DNA of 64,000 nt. Source: JASLEW01 sp963732005. Its GTDB lineage: Bacteria; Acidobacteriota; Thermoanaerobaculia; Multivoradales; UBA5704. Both the position numbers and the translations under genes were made by a program. The stretch covers positions 2,480,001 to 2,544,000 of the forward strand of contig CAVSXT010000005.1 in NCBI GenBank assembly GCA_963732005.1. Direction: 5' to 3'. How positions within the stretch are numbered: the first letter of the stretch is position 1; each line of letters begins with the position of its first letter. Under the pieces are notes generated by a model that had not been told where the DNA came from, did not search any database, and saw only the letters and a program-made list of their open reading frames with translations. Shown piece by piece: positions 60,215 to 64,000 of the stretch.

Positions 60215-63200
60215 CGTTGCGCCTCGACGGTGGCACCGCCGGTCCGCTGCGCCCGTGCGAGCCGCGGGCGGGCAAACCCGCGCCGGGCGTGGGCAGGCAT
60301 GCGGCACCCGCAAGACCCGACAGCCCGGTGGCGCCGTTTCTCCGCGCCGCGGCCGCGGTCGTCGCGCTCGCCCTCCTCGCCTCCGCCGCCGCCCGCGCCC
60401 AGCTCGACCAGACCTGCACGGTGAGCGCCCTCAACCGCACCGCCCCGGTCGACGCCAGCGGCATCTGGGTGCTCACCAACGTGCCCGCGGGCACCGGCCA
60501 GATCCGCGTGCGCGCGACCTGCGTCGCGGGTGGCGTCACCCGCTCGGGGCAGTCGAGCCTGATCACCGTCCCGGCCAACGGCGTCATCTCGGTCGGCAGC
60601 ATCTCGTTCGCCCAGCTGGTCCCGATCCCGTCGCAGCTCGCGCTCGCGACGCCAGCCACGGCGCTCACGGCCGCCGGCCAGCAGCTGCAGCTCACCGCGA
60701 CCGCCACCTATCCCGACGGCTCCCAGGCCGACCTCACCGCGGCCACCGCTGGCACCGACTACCGGTCGAGCAACCCGGCGGTCGTCGCCGTCGACGGCAA
60801 TGGCCTGCTGACCGCGAAGCTGAGCGGCGCCGTGATGATCAGCGCCCTCAACGAGGGGGTCCTCGGGGTGATGCGGGTGCAGGTGGTCCTCGCCGGCAGC
60901 ACGGCCGGCGACGGCATCCCCGACGATTGGAAGGTGGCGCACGGCCTCGACCCGAACGATCCCAACGTGGCGCTCGAGGACCCCGACGACGACGGCCTCA
61001 CCAACCTCGAGGAGTTCCAGAACGGCACCGACCCGCACAACCCGGACAGCGACGGCGACGGTCTCTCGGACGGCGACGAGGTGCACCTCTACCACACCAA
61101 CCCGCTGCTCTGGGACAGCGACGGCGACGGCCTCTCCGACGGCGTCGAGGTCGCGACCGGCAGCAATCCGCTCGACGTCCACAGCTTCAACCTGGCCGCG
61201 GCGCTCGCCTCGATCACGGTGTCGCCGGCGTCGTTCCAGCTGGTCTTCAACACGCTGAGCGGCGAGTCGTCGCGGCAGCTCCAGGCGGTGGGCAACGTCA
61301 TCGACGGCCGTACCATCGACATGTTCAATCCGCTCTACCAGACACAGGTCGCGTCGAGCGATCTGACGGTGGCGAGCCTGGGGGTGGACCTTGGCCGCAT
61401 CTACGCCGGCCAGAATGGCAGCGCCACCGTCACGGTCAGCAACGGCGGCCATGCGGGCACGGCGAGCGTGACGGTGCAGACCTTCTCGCCGACCGCCCTG
61501 GGCTTCGTGGCGCTCCCCGGCTTCCAGAACGCCGTGGACGTCGCCGGCAGCTACGCCTTCCTGGCGTCCGGCGCCGCAGGGCTGAGCGTCGTGGACGTGA
61601 CGAACCTGGCGCAGCCGGTCCTCGCCGTCCAGCTGCCCACCCAGGCCAGCGCCAACGATGTCCGGGTCGCGGGCGCGGTGGCCTACGTCGCCGACGACGG
61701 CGGGCTGCTGCTCGTGGACGTGACCGATCCGACCCATCCGGCGCGGCTCGGCAGCCTGCGCTTCCCGGGCGGCAAGCAGGTGCGCCTGGCGGTCGGCCCC
61801 GCCAGCCTCGTGTATCTCGCCGACTGGAACTTCGGCCTGCGCCTGGTGGACGCGAGCAATCCCATGCAGCCGGTCCAGGTCGGCGCGCTGCCGCTGCCGG
61901 GCACGCCGCGGGCGGTGAGCCTGGGCGGCTCGGGTCTCGGCGGCTCCGGGCTGGCCGGTTCGTATGCGGTGGTGGCCTGCGGCGACGGCGGCGTGGCGGT
62001 GGTGGACGTGAGCGACCCCACGGCGCCGCGGGAGGTGGGCTCGACGCCCCCAGACCGGCCGCGCGCCGGCAGCGTGACGGTGCGTGGGCACTATGCCTAC
62101 GTGGCCGCCGGCGTGGAGGCGGTCTATGGCGGCCTGCACGTCGTCGAGCTCGCGGACCCGACCAACCCGGTGGAGGTCGGGGCCAGCGCGGACGACCTGG
62201 GAGTGACGCGGGCGGCGCTCGCGGACCGCTTCGCCCTCGGCGCGCAGTTCTTCCTGTTCGGTGGGGTCGCGATCTTCGACCTCAGCTCGGTGCCTCCGGT
62301 CTACACGGCGCTGCTCGGCGTGAACCAGCTGGCAGGCGGATTCGTGCCGCCACGTGGCAATGACGTCGCCGTGCGCAACGGCGCGGTCTTCGTGGCTGGC
62401 AACGGCGACGTCGCCGAGTTCGTCGGTTACAGCGACAGCGGCTACGCCACCGGCCTCGTCACCGGGCTGTTCGAGCTGCCGGTCGATGGCGGCACGACGC
62501 CGCCCACCGTGACCATCACCTCGCCCGCGGCCGGAGCCACCGTCCTGGAACGCCTGCCGGTGGCCGTGGCCGTCACCGCCCAGGACCAGGTGTCGGTCGC
62601 CTCGGTCAGCCTCCAGCTCGATGGCATGGTCGTCGAGACGCTCTACAAGCCGCCGTATCAATTCCAGGTCCCGATGCCCTCCGGCCAGCCGACGGTGACG
62701 ATCGCGGCCACGGCGACCAGCATCAGCGGCGTGCAGTCGACGACGCAGGAGACCCTCGACGTCCAGCCCTACCCGCTGCCGGTCGCGACGCTGCTGGCCC
62801 CCGTGCCCGGCCAGACCGTGATCGGCGGGACGCCGCTCACCATCGCCGTCGGGGCGAGTGACGCCGTGGGCGTGACCGCGGTGGACTTCGACGTCGACGG
62901 CCAGCTGGTGCGCGAGCTGGTGGCGCCGCCATGGGTCACGACGGCGCCCACCCCGGCAGGACCGGCAACCCTGACGGTGACCGCGGTGGCCCATGACGCG
63001 CTGGGGACCGGCAGTCCGTCGGCGCCGGTGACGGTGACGGTCGTGCCGGACGCGCCGCCGACGGCGGCGGTCTTCTCGCCGGCCGACGGCGCGCAGGTGG
63101 TCGAGGGCATCGTGGTCCCGGTCCTGGCGGGCGCCAGCGACGCCAGCGGCATCGCGAGCGTGGACCTCTTCGTCAACGGCGGCGACGTCGGCACCGCGGT

Positions 63201-64000
63201 CGCCGCGCCGTTCAGCTTCGGCTTCCTGTCGCCGCCGGCCGGCCAGACGACCTCGATCCACGTCCTGGCGTACGACAGCCTGGGCATGCAGGCAGCGAGC
63301 CCCGACGTGACGGTGACGAGCATCGCCGATCCCGGGACGACGGTGAGCGGCTTGGTCGTCGACCCGAGCGGCGCAGCGGTCGCGGGAGCGGCCGTGACGG
63401 TGATCGCGCAGAGCGGTGGCGGCGCGGCCTCGACCTCCGGCGCCGATGGCTCGTTCACGGTGCCGGGCCTGCCGACGAACCAGGGGTACCTGGGCGTCAA
63501 CGCGAGCGGCACGGTCGGCGGCTGCCCGGCGCAGGCCAGCGCCTCGGCCCCGCCGCCGCCGGCTGGACAGAACGTCTTCGTCGGCAACCTGACGCTCACC
63601 CCGACCGCCCCGGCGGTCCTGTCCACCACCACGGTCACCGGCAGCGTGCTCGGCACCGACGGCCAGGGCCTGGGCGGCGCGACCGTCACCGTCGCGAGCG
63701 CGGACCTGGCCGCGTCGGCGACGGCGGTCAGCGCCGCCGACGGGACCTTCACGGTGCCGGGCCTGCTCGCCACGGCCTGGCCGCTGGTCGTGGAGGCGAC
63801 GATCACGACCGGCGGCGCGATGCTCTACGCTCACACCTCGACCGGCGTCGTGCCCGTCGCTGCGGGCACGACCGCCGTGGGCGCCGTCACGCTCCAGGCC
63901 TATCCCTATAGCGGTCCCGACCCGTTGACCACGCTGACCGGCCAGATCGACAACCCGGACGGCACGCCGGCCGCCGGCGCCCAGGTGGTCGTCGATTGGG
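60211..64000 (+). CDS. Giant surface protein: Big_2, calcium-binding TSP3-like repeats, LVIVD propeller, Ig-like and CarboxypepD_reg domains (3' end outside window)
   Basis: The frame is open from GTG 60211 (GTGA overlap with the previous stop) to the window end, at least 1263 residues. A signal peptide ends at 'LALLASAAARAQ'; GTG 60328 is an alternative start that would sit right before it. Domains in order: bacterial Ig/Big_2 ('SSNPAVVAVDGNGLLTAKLS'), TSP3-like calcium loops ('NPDSDGDGLSDGDEVHLYHT', 'WDSDGDGLSDGVEVATGSNP'), LVIVD-type beta-propeller blades ('AYVADDGGLLLVDVTDPTHP', 'GVAVVDVSDPTAP'), Ig-like repeats ('ITSPAAGATVLERLPVAV') and CarboxypepD_reg repeats ('VSGLVVDPSGAAVAGAAVTV'). 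It belongs to a three-gene surface operon. The C-terminal anchor is not visible. Confidence 0.85.
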   Translation, partial: MTLRLDGGTAGPLRPCEPRAGKPAPGVGRHAAPARPDSPVAPFLRAAAAVVALALLASAAARAQLDQTCTVSALNRTAPVDASGIWVLTNVPAGTGQIRVRATCVAGGVTRSGQSSLITVPANGVISVGSISFAQLVPIPSQLALATPATALTAAGQQLQLTATATYPDGSQADLTAATAGTDYRSSNPAVVAVDGNGLLTAKLSGAVMISALNEGVLGVMRVQVVLAGSTAGDGIPDDWKVAHGLDPNDPNVALEDPDDDGLTNLEEFQNGTDPHNPDSDGDGLSDGDEVHLYHTNPLLWDSDGDGLSDGVEVATGSNPLDVHSFNLAAALASITVSPASFQLVFNTLSGESSRQLQAVGNVIDGRTIDMFNPLYQTQVASSDLTVASLGVDLGRIYAGQNGSATVTVSNGGHAGTASVTVQTFSPTALGFVALPGFQNAVDVAGSYAFLASGAAGLSVVDVTNLAQPVLAVQLPTQASANDVRVAGAVAYVADDGGLLLVDVTDPTHPARLGSLRFPGGKQVRLAVGPASLVYLADWNFGLRLVDASNPMQPVQVGALPLPGTPRAVSLGGSGLGGSGLAGSYAVVACGDGGVAVVDVSDPTAPREVGSTPPDRPRAGSVTVRGHYAYVAAGVEAVYGGLHVVELADPTNPVEVGASADDLGVTRAALADRFALGAQFFLFGGVAIFDLSSVPPVYTALLGVNQLAGGFVPPRGNDVAVRNGAVFVAGNGDVAEFVGYSDSGYATGLVTGLFELPVDGGTTPPTVTITSPAAGATVLERLPVAVAVTAQDQVSVASVSLQLDGMVVETLYKPPYQFQVPMPSGQPTVTIAATATSISGVQSTTQETLDVQPYPLPVATLLAPVPGQTVIGGTPLTIAVGASDAVGVTAVDFDVDGQLVRELVAPPWVTTAPTPAGPATLTVTAVAHDALGTGSPSAPVTVTVVPDAPPTAAVFSPADGAQVVEGIVVPVLAGASDASGIASVDLFVNGGDVGTAVAAPFSFGFLSPPAGQTTSIHVLAYDSLGMQAASPDVTVTSIADPGTTVSGLVVDPSGAAVAGAAVTVIAQSGGGAASTSGADGSFTVPGLPTNQGYLGVNASGTVGGCPAQASASAPPPPAGQNVFVGNLTLTPTAPAVLSTTTVTGSVLGTDGQGLGGATVTVASADLAASATAVSAADGTFTVPGLLATAWPLVVEATITTGGAMLYAHTSTGVVPVAAGTTAVGAVTLQAYPYSGPDPLTTLTGQIDNPDGTPAAGAQVVVDW

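Noticed and set aside
1..64000. Search by eye for CRISPR arrays, rRNA or tRNA genes and an integrase
   Set aside because: No regularly spaced direct repeats, no tRNA T-loop consensus in a cloverleaf context, no rRNA segments and no tyrosine- or serine-recombinase motifs were recognised. The 16S-3'-end-like string near 38103-38117 is simply the complement of a strong Shine-Dalgarno.

Overview
The window is a GC-rich (about 70% by eye), densely packed bacterial sequence. Signal peptides, a complete P-type (trb) mating-pair channel, a TonB-like protein and an IPTL-CTERM surface protein all point to a Gram-negative host. The large Ig-like, DNRLRE and LVIVD surface proteins at the right end would fit an Acidobacteriota-like or similar soil or wastewater lineage, but no marker gene settles the taxonomy.

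Left edge (1-5.8 kb, + strand, visibly lower GC): the 3' part of a very large DEAD/DEAH helicase with a DUF1998-type C-terminus, resembling Druantia DruE, followed by a Vsr-type endonuclease. This looks like a defence island. Conjugative block (6.05-38.1 kb, nearly all on the minus strand and to be read right to left): an SSB, a tandem-OB SSB-like gene inside a large imperfect palindrome, hairpins, a small relaxosome-type protein, a MobF (TrwC/TraA-like) relaxase, TraG coupling protein, a sigma factor, TraF protease, trbBCDE-J-(lipoprotein)-LFGI, ParB, a DUF11/IPTL-CTERM surface protein, a primase-helicase, a TubC-docking-like protein and an AlpA-like regulator. Many junctions are 4-nt ATGA or GTGA overlaps, so this is largely one translationally coupled unit. 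No integrase or tRNA was seen, so an integrative element and a plasmid both remain possible.

Cargo inside the conjugative block (25.7-29.06 kb): an orphan BrnA antitoxin with a deleted brnT, and two + strand membrane or secreted proteins of unknown function. This segment is flanked by a 23-bp inverted repeat (22 of 23 matching).

Right of the leading region (38.0-44.7 kb, + strand): an NHLM-like peptide exporter made of a HlyD adaptor, a C39-peptidase ABC protein (frameshifted in this sequence) and a second ABC protein. A divergently encoded 24-residue peptide with a near-ideal Shine-Dalgarno lies at one end, and a 25-codon micro-ORF lies between the two ABC genes. Next comes a two-gene TIR / TIR-STAND-TPR locus (45.2-49.7 kb, minus strand), with a diverged duplicate of the ABC gene 3' end on its far side. 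Further right are two plasmid-like hypothetical genes, an AlbA_2-type protein, an AAC(3)-family aminoglycoside acetyltransferase and a TonB-C protein. The window ends in three co-directional genes for large secreted or surface proteins, the last running off the end.

The most unusual structure is the leading region at 34.6-38.1 kb. Two SSB-type genes sit among nested palindromes next to the relaxase, reminiscent of single-strand promoters in conjugative leading regions but built from a duplicated SSB gene.
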